Assembly: GCA_030635995.1 (NCBI GenBank)
Contig: DAOVXU010000014.1
Location: forward strand, 1-18,046
Reading direction: 5' to 3'
Source: Arcobacter sp.
Lineage (GTDB): Bacteria > Campylobacterota > Campylobacteria > Campylobacterales > Arcobacteraceae
DNA length: 18,046 nucleotides
The first letter of the stretch is position 1, and the number at the start of each line of letters is the position of its first letter. The notes under the pieces are model-generated. The model was given only the letters and a program-made list of their open reading frames with translations. It was not told the origin of the DNA and searched no databases. This document shows, in pieces, positions 6,313-12,811 of the stretch. A program made the translations under genes and the position numbers.

Positions 6313-7521
6313 ATGAAGATAAAAGAGTTTAAAGAATATATAGGTTTTGGGATAGCTGGGAATTTTGCTCACCATTTAGACCAGGCTGGAGAGGCTAAGG
6401 ATTTTGTTGGTGTTGAAGTTGTTGAAGCACATGCTCCTAAGGGATTATTCCCTTTTTATCAGCCAATTGAAAATGATACATTTTTAAATATATTTCCATT
6501 AAGTTCTAGTAAAATAATAATTCCAGATATAAAAGGTGCAAAAGTTCAAATGGAGCCTGAAGTTGCACTTTTATGTGAGATAGTATATGATGATAAAAAT
6601 AATATTACTAATATAAAAGTTAAATCATTTTGTGCTTATAATGATTGTAGTGTAAGGGAACCAAATGCTCCAAAAATTAGTCAAAAGAAAAATTGGGGAG
6701 AACATAGTAAAGGTATATCAACTCAAATAATTGATATAGATAAATTTAAATTTGGTGGAACTATGGATAATTTTCATATAGCATCATTTTTAAAATCAAA
6801 TGGGGAAGTTAAGCAATATGGTGAAGATAGTGCTGTTTTAACTTATAACTATTTTTATAAAAAACTTAAAAATTGGATGATAGAAAAACTAAACAATCAA
6901 GAAGATTTTGGTCCATTAGAAAATTTAAGTGAAGTTTTAAGTGCAAGTAAGTATTCAACTAAAATGGTGGTTAGTATTGGTGCTACAAGTTATACCGACT
7001 TTGGAGAACATAGATTTCTTGAAGATGGTGATGAAGTTTTTGTTGTGATTTATGATAAAACTAAATATACAATTGAAACAATAGAAAATCATATAAAAGA
7101 TGGTGTTGTTGAACTTGATGGTGCATCTATACTTCATCAACATATTTTAAATAGTGAAGGGCTTTATCTAAAAGGTGAAGATACTTTAAAATTATATAAA
7201 AAATACAAAATATATGAATATGAAAATCTTTCTTTGGTTGATTTTTGTTATGAAAGAAGATTGGTTGAAATTTTTGGTGAAGAAGATTATAGTAAACAAA
7301 TTGAAAGCTATTTAAAGCAGTTTAGAAAAGGTGAAAGAAAGATTAAGGGTGATTTTGAACTTGAGGATATTGATATGAAAGAGGATGATATATCTCAAAT
7401 TATCCCATTGTTTATAGGAAAATATACACAAGAGGTATTTTCTAGAAATGTTATACTTAAATGTTTAAGAGCTTATAAAGTTGATGTAGTAAAATATATT
7501 GAGATTGATGATGAATATTAA
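6313..7521 (+). CDS. DUF5718-like protein with fumarylacetoacetase-fold motifs
   Basis: A 402-residue cytoplasmic protein. I recognise the opening GFGIAGNFAHHLDQAGEAKDF as that of a family I recall as DUF5718. The first 250 residues carry motifs arranged as in the fumarylacetoacetate hydrolase (FAH) fold. These are MEPEVALL at 80-87 (metal Glu pair), CAYNDCSVRE at 107-116 (FAH usually has an ND.S.R stretch), and IGATSYTDFGEHRFLEDGDEV at 222-242 (comparable to the TGTP-G-G...L-GD-V turn). Residues 260-402 are an extra charged domain I cannot place. Known FAH-fold enzymes are metal-dependent C-C hydrolases, decarboxylases or isomerases; the substrate here is unknown. The 3' end overlaps truD. 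The fold assignment is inference from motif order. Confidence 0.8.
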   Translation: MKIKEFKEYIGFGIAGNFAHHLDQAGEAKDFVGVEVVEAHAPKGLFPFYQPIENDTFLNIFPLSSSKIIIPDIKGAKVQMEPEVALLCEIVYDDKNNITNIKVKSFCAYNDCSVREPNAPKISQKKNWGEHSKGISTQIIDIDKFKFGGTMDNFHIASFLKSNGEVKQYGEDSAVLTYNYFYKKLKNWMIEKLNNQEDFGPLENLSEVLSASKYSTKMVVSIGATSYTDFGEHRFLEDGDEVFVVIYDKTKYTIETIENHIKDGVVELDGASILHQHILNSEGLYLKGEDTLKLYKKYKIYEYENLSLVDFCYERRLVEIFGEEDYSKQIESYLKQFRKGERKIKGDFELEDIDMKEDDISQIIPLFIGKYTQEVFSRNVILKCLRAYKVDVVKYIEIDDEY

Positions 7522-8464
7522 TAAAACTAGAACTTATCTTCAAACACATAATGCTATTGATTTTACTTTTGTTCAAAATAAATTTGATTTTATAGTTGAT
7601 GAAGTTCCACTTGAAGAGTTTAGTGGTAAAGGTAACTTTCTTATTTTAAGAATAAAAAAAGAGTTTTTATCTACTTGGGAACTTATATCTACTATTGTTG
7701 ATAAACTAGGTATTGAAGAACATAAAATAGGTTATGCAGGGCTAAAAGATAAAAAAGCAACTACTACTCAATATATTAGTATTCCACTTATGAAAGAGCA
7801 ATTTTTAAAGCCATTAAATAGTAAAAAGATTAAAATATTAAGTGTACATAGACATCATAAAAAATTGAATATTGGGGATTTGAAAGGTAATAAATTTAAA
7901 ATTACTTTAAAAAATGTTGAAGATGAAAATCTCCCTATTATATATCAAACATTATCTCAAATACAAAAGAATGGTATGCCAAATTATTTTGGATATCAAA
8001 GATTTGGAAAAGATTATGATTTCCAAAAGGCAAAAGATGTTGTTTTTGGTGAAGAAGTTATGGCAAATAAAAAGCTTGAACATCTTTTAATCTCTGCTTA
8101 TCAAAGTTATTTTTTTAATGCATGGTTAGCTAAAAGGATAGAGTTATCAAAAGATAAAGGTCTGAAAAGATTAGAATTTTTAGATGGAGATATTTATAGT
8201 TTAAAAGATAAAAAAACTATCACAGGATTACTTCCTGGTAGAAAAGTACCAAGAAGTACAAGTGAAGCTGGTGAGATAGAAAAAGAGTTTGATGATATGT
8301 TTGTTTATGCAAAAGGCTTTAGAAGAGATGCTTGGGTATATCCTAAAAATATTAAAAATAAATATTTAAAAGAGTATAAAAACTTAATCTTAGAATTTGA
8401 ATTACCAAAAAGTAGTTATGCAACAGTTTTAATAGAAAATATTGCAAATAAGAATTTTAAATAG
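7508..8464 (+). CDS. truD: tRNA pseudouridine(13) synthase TruD
   Basis: TruD isomerises U13 of tRNA-Glu to pseudouridine. The catalytic block GYAGLKDKKATTTQYIS places the nucleophilic Asp at residue 81, close to Asp80 of E. coli TruD. MPNYFGYQRFGKDYDF is the second family signature, and LISAYQSYFFNAWL the third. At 318 residues it is shorter than E. coli TruD (349), so the inserted TRUD domain is probably reduced. An in-frame TTG at 7499 exists, but two consecutive ATGs at 7508 and 7511 are better starts; 7511 is equally possible. The gene begins inside the end of the previous gene, so the two are probably coupled. Confidence 0.92.
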   Translation: MMNINKTRTYLQTHNAIDFTFVQNKFDFIVDEVPLEEFSGKGNFLILRIKKEFLSTWELISTIVDKLGIEEHKIGYAGLKDKKATTTQYISIPLMKEQFLKPLNSKKIKILSVHRHHKKLNIGDLKGNKFKITLKNVEDENLPIIYQTLSQIQKNGMPNYFGYQRFGKDYDFQKAKDVVFGEEVMANKKLEHLLISAYQSYFFNAWLAKRIELSKDKGLKRLEFLDGDIYSLKDKKTITGLLPGRKVPRSTSEAGEIEKEFDDMFVYAKGFRRDAWVYPKNIKNKYLKEYKNLILEFELPKSSYATVLIENIANKNFK

Positions 8465-8480
8465 ATTAAGATATAAATAG

Positions 8481-8486
8481 TATAAT
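8481..8486 (+). promoter_or_regulatory. -10 box upstream of nadE
   Basis: AATAGTATAATAATT contains TATAAT 28 bases before the nadE GTG start, in the 44-bp gap after truD. An AAAGGA ribosome site at 8496-8501 has the right spacing (seven bases) to the GTG. Confidence 0.45.
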
Positions 8487-8508
8487 AATTAAATTAAAGG
8501 ACAATGTA

Positions 8509-9273
8509 GTGAATTGGCAAAATATAAAAGAACAATTATTAAAATTTTTAAAAGAAGAGGTTGAAAAGACTGGTCTTAAAAAAGTGGTTGTTGGTATAAG
8601 TGGTGGACTTGATAGTGCTGTTGTAGCAGTTTTATGTAAAGAGGTATTTGGTGATAATATGAGTGGAGTATTGATGCCATCACATTTTTCAAGTGATTCA
8701 AGTGCTTTAGATGCAGTAGAATTATGTGAAAAATTTGATATAAAATATGAAACAGTAGAGATAGCACCTATGGTAAAAGGATATTTTGATAACTATGATA
8801 CAAAAGCTGATAGTTTAAGAATAGGAAATTTAAGTGCTAGAATGAGAATGTCAGTTTTATATGATATTAGTGCAAGAGATAATTCACTTGTAGTTGGTAC
8901 TTCAAATAAAAGTGAAATATTACTTGGGTATGGTACTATTTTTGGAGATATTGCTTGTGCTATAAATCCAATAGGTGAGATGTATAAAACTGATGAATTT
9001 GAATTTGCTAGATTTTTAGGTGTTACAGATGCTATTATAAATAAAAACCCTAGTGCAGATTTATGGGATGGACAAAGTGATGAAGAGGAACTTGGATATA
9101 CTTATTCAACAATGGATGAAGTTTTAAAACAAATAGTTGATGAAAATATATCTAAAGAAGATTTAATAAAAAGTGGTGTTGAAGAGAACCTAATAGATAT
9201 GTTAAATTATAGAATAAAAGCAAATGCATTTAAGGGAAAATTACCAACAATAGCAAGTATAAATTTTAGTTAA
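8509..9273 (+). CDS. nadE: NH3-dependent NAD+ synthetase
   Basis: NadE adenylates and amidates nicotinate adenine dinucleotide to NAD+, the last step of NAD synthesis. The ATP-pyrophosphatase P-loop SGGLDS lies at residues 31-36. Later signatures include NLSARMRMSVLYD, VVGTSNKSEILLGYGTIFGD and NPSADLWDGQSDEEELGY. The 254-residue length lacks a nitrilase-type glutaminase domain, so it should use free ammonia. The start is GTG at 8509, fixed by AAAGGA seven bases upstream. An ATG at 8504 is out of frame and is followed at once by TAG. The gene leads a run with the DegT-like gene and lpxK. Confidence 0.95.
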   Translation: MNWQNIKEQLLKFLKEEVEKTGLKKVVVGISGGLDSAVVAVLCKEVFGDNMSGVLMPSHFSSDSSALDAVELCEKFDIKYETVEIAPMVKGYFDNYDTKADSLRIGNLSARMRMSVLYDISARDNSLVVGTSNKSEILLGYGTIFGDIACAINPIGEMYKTDEFEFARFLGVTDAIINKNPSADLWDGQSDEEELGYTYSTMDEVLKQIVDENISKEDLIKSGVEENLIDMLNYRIKANAFKGKLPTIASINFS

Positions 9274-9284
9274 AAGGAAAAAAT

Positions 9285-10421
9285 ATGAAAAAAGAGATTC
9301 CATTTTATAAGCCATCTATAGATGAGCAAGAGTTAGAACAAATTCAAGAAGTATTGAGTTTAAAAAGTAAGTCAAAAGTTGAAGAACTTGAGCATGAGAT
9401 AAAAGATTTTATTGGTGCATCAAATGTAATTGCAACATGCAATGCAACAGCAGGACTTCATCTTGCACTGAGTGCCATGGATTTAAAAAGAGCAGATAAA
9501 GTTCTTATGAGTGTAAATTCATTTCCATCTTTACCTGAATCAGTGAGACATTTTGATGCTGAACCTATTTTTATAGATACTGTTGTAAATGGTTTAAATA
9601 TTGATATTGATAAACTTGAAGAGTATTTAGAGGCTAATAATTCTAAAAAATTAAGAGCTATTATTGTTACATTTGTTGGCGGTGAGATACCTGATCTTAA
9701 TAGACTTTATGAGATAAAAAGAAAATATAATATTATAATGATAGAGGATGCTTCAAATACACTTGGTGCTATGTATGGTGATGAGTTAATTGGTAATTTA
9801 AAAGCTGATATGACTCTGTTTTCTATGAATCCATCAAATGGTAAATCTTCAGTTAGTAATGCTGGATTTATAGTTACAAATGACGATACACTTGCAACTC
9901 AAGCGAGGCTTTTAAGAACACATGCTATTAATAGTAGTTTTGATTCTTTTGGAAATTTAGATTATATTTATGATGTTGTTGATATTGGATATAAATATGA
10001 TATGACAGATTTAGAAGCATCATTTAATCTTGCTCAATTTTATAAAGCAAATTCATTTATAGAAAGAAGACAAGAGATTTCAGAACTTTATATAAAAGAG
10101 TTAAATGATGTAACTCATGTAACTGTAAATGATTTTGATGAGGATCATCTATATACACAGTTTATTGTAAAGATAAATAAAAATAGAGATGGTTTTGCAA
10201 GAGCATTAAAACAAGAAGGTATATCAACAGGACTTACATATATTCCCCTGCATCTTTTAACATATTATAAGCAAAAATATAAATTAAAAATTACAGCTTA
10301 TGGAAATGCTTTATCAACGTATGGTCAAATTTTATCTTTACCTATGTATCCATCATTAACTAATAAAGAGGTGATTTATATTTGTGATTGTATTAAAAGA
10401 ATATCTAAAGAATGGATATAA
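9285..10421 (+). CDS. DegT/DnrJ/EryC1/StrS-family aminotransferase-like protein
   Basis: A 378-residue PLP-fold protein. N-terminal IPFYKPSIDEQELEQI, CNATAGLHLAL (49-62) and IEDASNTLGAMYG (153-165, with the PLP-ring Asp155) follow the family. So do GYKYDMTDLEASFNLAQF (235-252) and the C-terminal LPMYPSLTNKEV. The internal aldimine Lys normally sits in an F-HP-K-TTGEGG stretch. Here the region reads FSMNPSNGKSSVSNAGF: Asn185 occupies the expected place, Lys187 lies two residues later, and the GEGG is lost. It may therefore be inactive, use Lys187, or do different chemistry. Relatives aminate nucleotide sugars such as UDP-4-keto sugars. Its place between nadE and lpxK, overlapping lpxK by 10 bases, suggests a surface-glycan or lipid A link, but this is inference. 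Confidence 0.85.
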   Translation: MKKEIPFYKPSIDEQELEQIQEVLSLKSKSKVEELEHEIKDFIGASNVIATCNATAGLHLALSAMDLKRADKVLMSVNSFPSLPESVRHFDAEPIFIDTVVNGLNIDIDKLEEYLEANNSKKLRAIIVTFVGGEIPDLNRLYEIKRKYNIIMIEDASNTLGAMYGDELIGNLKADMTLFSMNPSNGKSSVSNAGFIVTNDDTLATQARLLRTHAINSSFDSFGNLDYIYDVVDIGYKYDMTDLEASFNLAQFYKANSFIERRQEISELYIKELNDVTHVTVNDFDEDHLYTQFIVKINKNRDGFARALKQEGISTGLTYIPLHLLTYYKQKYKLKITAYGNALSTYGQILSLPMYPSLTNKEVIYICDCIKRISKEWI

Positions 10422-11344
10422 TTATAAAAAGATTTTTTATAAAATGGATTGAGCAATATTTATTCTTTCCAAATGCTTTCCAAAAAGTTATTAGTGTTTT
10501 GGTGATGCCTTTAACTGTTTTATATTGTATTGTTGTTGCTTATAAAAGAACGAAAGCTACGCCAATTGATTTTGGAATAGATATAGTAAGTGTTGGTAAT
10601 CTAGTGCTTGGTGGAAGTGGTAAGACACCAGTGACTATAGCACTTGCTAAAGATAAAAAAGATGTAGCTATTATCTTAAGAGGTTACGGTAGAGATTCTA
10701 AAGGTATGTTTGTAATTTCTTCTAAGGGTAAAATACTTGAAGATGTAGAAATAAGTGGAGATGAAGCTAGAGTTTTTGCAAATAGTTTACCAAGTGCAAC
10801 TATAATTGTATGTGAAAATAGGGTAGAGGGGATATTAAAAGCTAAAGAGTTAGGTTGTAAACTTATCTTTTTGGATGATGGATATTCTCAGCACCATATT
10901 AAAAAATTTGATATTTTACTTCGTCCTAAAGAGGAGCCTACAAATATATTTTGCCTACCAAGTGGTGGATATAGAGAAACTAAGATGATGTACTCTTTTG
11001 TCCCTGTAGTGTTAAGAGATGGGACTGATTTTACTAGAATTATAACTTTTAAACAAGATGGAAAAATTATAGAAGAATTACCATCTAAAGTTGTATTGGT
11101 TACTGCTATATCAAAAGCCTCAAGGTTGTTTGAATATCTACCAACTGATATTAAAAGTGAAATTTTTATAGATCATCATAATTTTACACAAGAGGATATT
11201 GATGATATTCAAAATAGATATAAAGGTTATCCTTTTATTGTAACATCTAAAGATTTGGTAAAATTAGAAAAATTTAATATTAAAAATATTATTTTAATGG
11301 ATTTAGAAGTTAAAATAAATAAAGAGATAGAATATACTTTTTAA
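10412..11344 (+). CDS. lpxK: Tetraacyldisaccharide 4'-kinase
   Basis: LpxK phosphorylates the 4' position of the lipid A disaccharide at the inner membrane to give lipid IVA. The 310-residue protein has a hydrophobic N-terminal segment (about 23-43) for membrane docking and a P-loop GGSGKTP at 67-73 preceded by SVGNLVLG. It also has LRGYGR (89-94), SGDEAR, LDDGYSQHH (154-162) with the conserved Asp pair, and DHHNFTQEDI (254-263) with the conserved His. These match LpxK throughout. The start overlaps the previous gene by 10 bases. The next ATG follows the stop with no gap. Confidence 0.94.
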   Translation: MDIIIKRFFIKWIEQYLFFPNAFQKVISVLVMPLTVLYCIVVAYKRTKATPIDFGIDIVSVGNLVLGGSGKTPVTIALAKDKKDVAIILRGYGRDSKGMFVISSKGKILEDVEISGDEARVFANSLPSATIIVCENRVEGILKAKELGCKLIFLDDGYSQHHIKKFDILLRPKEEPTNIFCLPSGGYRETKMMYSFVPVVLRDGTDFTRIITFKQDGKIIEELPSKVVLVTAISKASRLFEYLPTDIKSEIFIDHHNFTQEDIDDIQNRYKGYPFIVTSKDLVKLEKFNIKNIILMDLEVKINKEIEYTF

Positions 11345-11533
11345 ATGATAGAGCATTTTTTCACTTGCCCATATTGTTGGCAAAATATCTCTATGCTTTT
11401 AGATAGTTCTATTTGTGGAGAAGTTTATATTGAAGATTGTGAAGTATGTTGTAGACCAATTGAGATATCTTATAATATAGATGATGAGGAAGTAGTAAGT
11501 TTTAAAAACCATAAAATAGAGGGTATTGATTAA
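11345..11533 (+). CDS. CPXCG-type cysteine-rich small protein
   Basis: A 62-residue protein with CPYC at residues 8-11 and DCEVCC (Cys32, 35, 36) separated by about 20 residues, plus Cys24. This is the layout of the CPXCG-motif family of tiny zinc-ribbon-like proteins, which continues with the typical YIEDCEVCCRPIEI. The Gly after the first Cys pair is replaced by Trp12. It probably binds one zinc; its role is unknown. The ATG abuts the lpxK stop, and its own stop overlaps the methyltransferase start (TAATG), so it sits in a coupled operon. Confidence 0.85.
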   Translation: MIEHFFTCPYCWQNISMLLDSSICGEVYIEDCEVCCRPIEISYNIDDEEVVSFKNHKIEGID

Positions 11534-12141
11534 TGTCTGAAAAAAAAGATCATTTTGCATATAAAGCTAAAGAATATGAAACTGAAATAAGAAGAACTAA
11601 CAATGTCCTTAATATTGCTGATGGGATAAAAGATAAGATAGTTTTTAAGAATACAGATCATATTATTGATTTTGGTTCAGGAACAGGGTTATTAACCCAA
11701 GAATTTGCACCTTATGTAAAAAAAATTACAGCCATCGATATGTCAAAATCTATGACTGAAATATTACGAGCAAAAGAGAATAGTTTTAAATGTGAATTAG
11801 AGATAAAAGAGATAGATATAATCACTTATAAAACTAATAACAAATATGATGGGATAATATCTTCCATGACAATTCATCATATTGAAGATATTGAAAAGCT
11901 ATTTAAACAATTTTATAGTATATTAAATGATGGTGGAGCTATTGGATTAGCTGATTTAGAAACTGAAGATGGTAGCTTTCATAGTGTAGATACAGGTGTT
12001 TTTCATTTTGGTTTTGATAAAGATGAGTTTTTACAAATCGCTTCTAAAGTTGGATTTAAAAATCTTGAAATTAAAACTATAAGTGTTGTTGAAAAGCCTT
12101 ATGGTAGATTTCCCATATTTCTACTTACAGGTATAAAATAA
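11533..12141 (+). CDS. Class I SAM-dependent methyltransferase
   Basis: A 202-residue protein with SAM motif I IIDFGSGTGLL (44-54), the ribose-binding acidic residue in ITAIDMS (Asp69), a GIISSMTIHHIED stretch (motif IV-like) and NDGGAIGLADLE (motif V-like). The N-terminal HFAYKAKEYETEIRR suggests a UbiE/Methyltransf_11-like small-molecule methyltransferase. The substrate cannot be told from sequence. It is coupled to the zinc-ribbon gene by a one-base overlap. Its stop codon lies inside a hairpin shared with the convergent gene, and the protein ends TGIK just as the facing protein ends TGVK. Confidence 0.88.
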   Translation: MSEKKDHFAYKAKEYETEIRRTNNVLNIADGIKDKIVFKNTDHIIDFGSGTGLLTQEFAPYVKKITAIDMSKSMTEILRAKENSFKCELEIKEIDIITYKTNNKYDGIISSMTIHHIEDIEKLFKQFYSILNDGGAIGLADLETEDGSFHSVDTGVFHFGFDKDEFLQIASKVGFKNLEIKTISVVEKPYGRFPIFLLTGIK

Positions 12142-12160
12142 ACTTTATTTTACACCTGTA
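12126..12160. terminator. Bidirectional hairpin holding both convergent stops
   Basis: Bases 12126-12141 and 12145-12160 form a 16-base inverted repeat with one A-C mismatch (12133/12153) and a three-base loop. The methyltransferase TAA (12139-12141) and the stop of the facing gene (complement of 12145-12147) are both in the stem beside the loop. Each arm ends in A or T runs on the loop side, and no long T-run follows. A shared terminator is the simplest reading. Confidence 0.65.
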
Positions 12161-12348
12161 CAGTTATCTGATTTTTCATAAGGGAAAAACAAATCTTTTA
12201 TAATTAATAAAGCAGATATAAAAGCTAAAATATTCATAACAATATTGTTTGAATATCCTAGTTCTAAATAAGCGATTGGTAGAAATATGACAATTGGATA
12301 TTTTATAAAATAAAAGAAAAATATAAATGTGCCATATATTGTTTTCAA
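12145..12348 (-). CDS. Small two-helix membrane protein, unknown
   Basis: Sixty-seven residues with two hydrophobic segments (about 7-27 and 34-50) and a short charged, Cys-containing tail. The start is TTG at 12348, which follows the stop of the MIP18-family gene with no gap. A GGA seven bases upstream and the immediate junction support this start; no in-frame ATG is near. It is probably cotranscribed with the Fe-S factor. I do not recognise a family. Its 3' end lies in the shared hairpin. Confidence 0.65.
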   Translation of the reverse strand: MKTIYGTFIFFFYFIKYPIVIFLPIAYLELGYSNNIVMNILAFISALLIIKDLFFPYEKSDNCTGVK

Positions 12349-12654
12349 TTACATTCCACTTAGTTTTCGTTTCACTTCATCTGATGCCATAGATATATTC
12401 CAAGCTGGTTCCCATACAACTTCAACTTCAACATTTTGAATTGTTTCAATCTCTCTTAGAACTGCTTCTTCAACCCATTGAACAATCATTTGATGAAGTG
12501 GACAAGCTTTTGTTGAAAGTGTCATTATAACTTTTGCATTATAGTTTTCATCACACATTGCATCATAGATAAGTCCCATCTCTACAAGATTGAATCCAAC
12601 CTCTGGATCATTTACAGTAGATACTGCTTTAAAAATTTCTTCTTTTGTTACCAT
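12349..12654 (-). CDS. MIP18/DUF59-family metal-sulfur cluster assembly factor
   Basis: A 101-residue single-domain protein of the SufT/PaaD-like family. It contains NDPEVGFNLVEMGLIY (residues 15-30, conserved acidic DPE) and TLSTKACPLHQMI (45-57) with Cys51 in the position typical of the family, then VEVVWEPAWN. Members help mature or target iron-sulfur clusters. A strong AAGGAG ribosome site lies upstream of ATG 12654, and the unusual inverted-repeat element begins about 24 bases upstream. The neighbours on the same strand (NnrS-like membrane protein and DUF2249-like protein) often travel with this family near NO or denitrification genes, as far as I know. Confidence 0.9.
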   Translation of the reverse strand: MVTKEEIFKAVSTVNDPEVGFNLVEMGLIYDAMCDENYNAKVIMTLSTKACPLHQMIVQWVEEAVLREIETIQNVEVEVVWEPAWNISMASDEVKRKLSGM

Positions 12655-12677
12655 CTTTTCTCTCCTTTTTTTAATAA

Positions 12678-12811
12678 GCTAATCTTTTAATTATACATAT
12701 GAACGACTCTACAACCTTAGGGTCCTTAGCTTCGCTGTTGCAAAGCAAAAAATTCATAAGATGTACCCAAGGTGAAGCCTTAGTGAATATGTGTAATTAA
12801 AAAGTATTAGC
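12678..12811. repeat. 134-bp inverted-repeat element (MITE-like or structured RNA)
   Basis: The ends are long imperfect inverted repeats. GCTAAT (12678-12683) pairs with ATTAGC (12806-12811). TTTTAATTATACATAT (12685-12700) pairs with ATATGTGTAATTAAAA (12787-12802), with a single T-G pair. The core (12701-12786) is about 43% G+C by hand count, much richer than its surroundings. It holds an inner pairing ACCTTAGGGT/ACCCAAGGT (12714-12723 with 12765-12773, one bulge), a TTGC-AAA-GCAA hairpin (12738-12748), GCTTC/GAAGC (12729-12733 with 12774-12778) as an alternative pairing, and three copies of CCTTAG (12715, 12724, 12778). The right end overlaps the last codons and stop of the membrane gene. 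No target-site duplication is clear. Confidence 0.7.

Noticed and set aside
7499..7507. TTG start for truD.
   Set aside because: Two ATGs follow within 12 bases, and nothing favours the TTG.
8504..8509. ATG followed at once by TAG just before the nadE GTG, as a start-stop regulatory element.
   Set aside because: The AAAGGA site is only two bases from this ATG but seven from the GTG, so the GTG is the better start. The ATG is probably chance.
12699..12800. A 33-codon plus-strand frame and an opposing 28-codon frame inside the inverted-repeat element, as genes.
   Set aside because: Neither has a ribosome site, their codons follow the atypical base content of the element, and both strands are open at once. 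This is better explained as a by-product of the repeat. Listed under findings instead.
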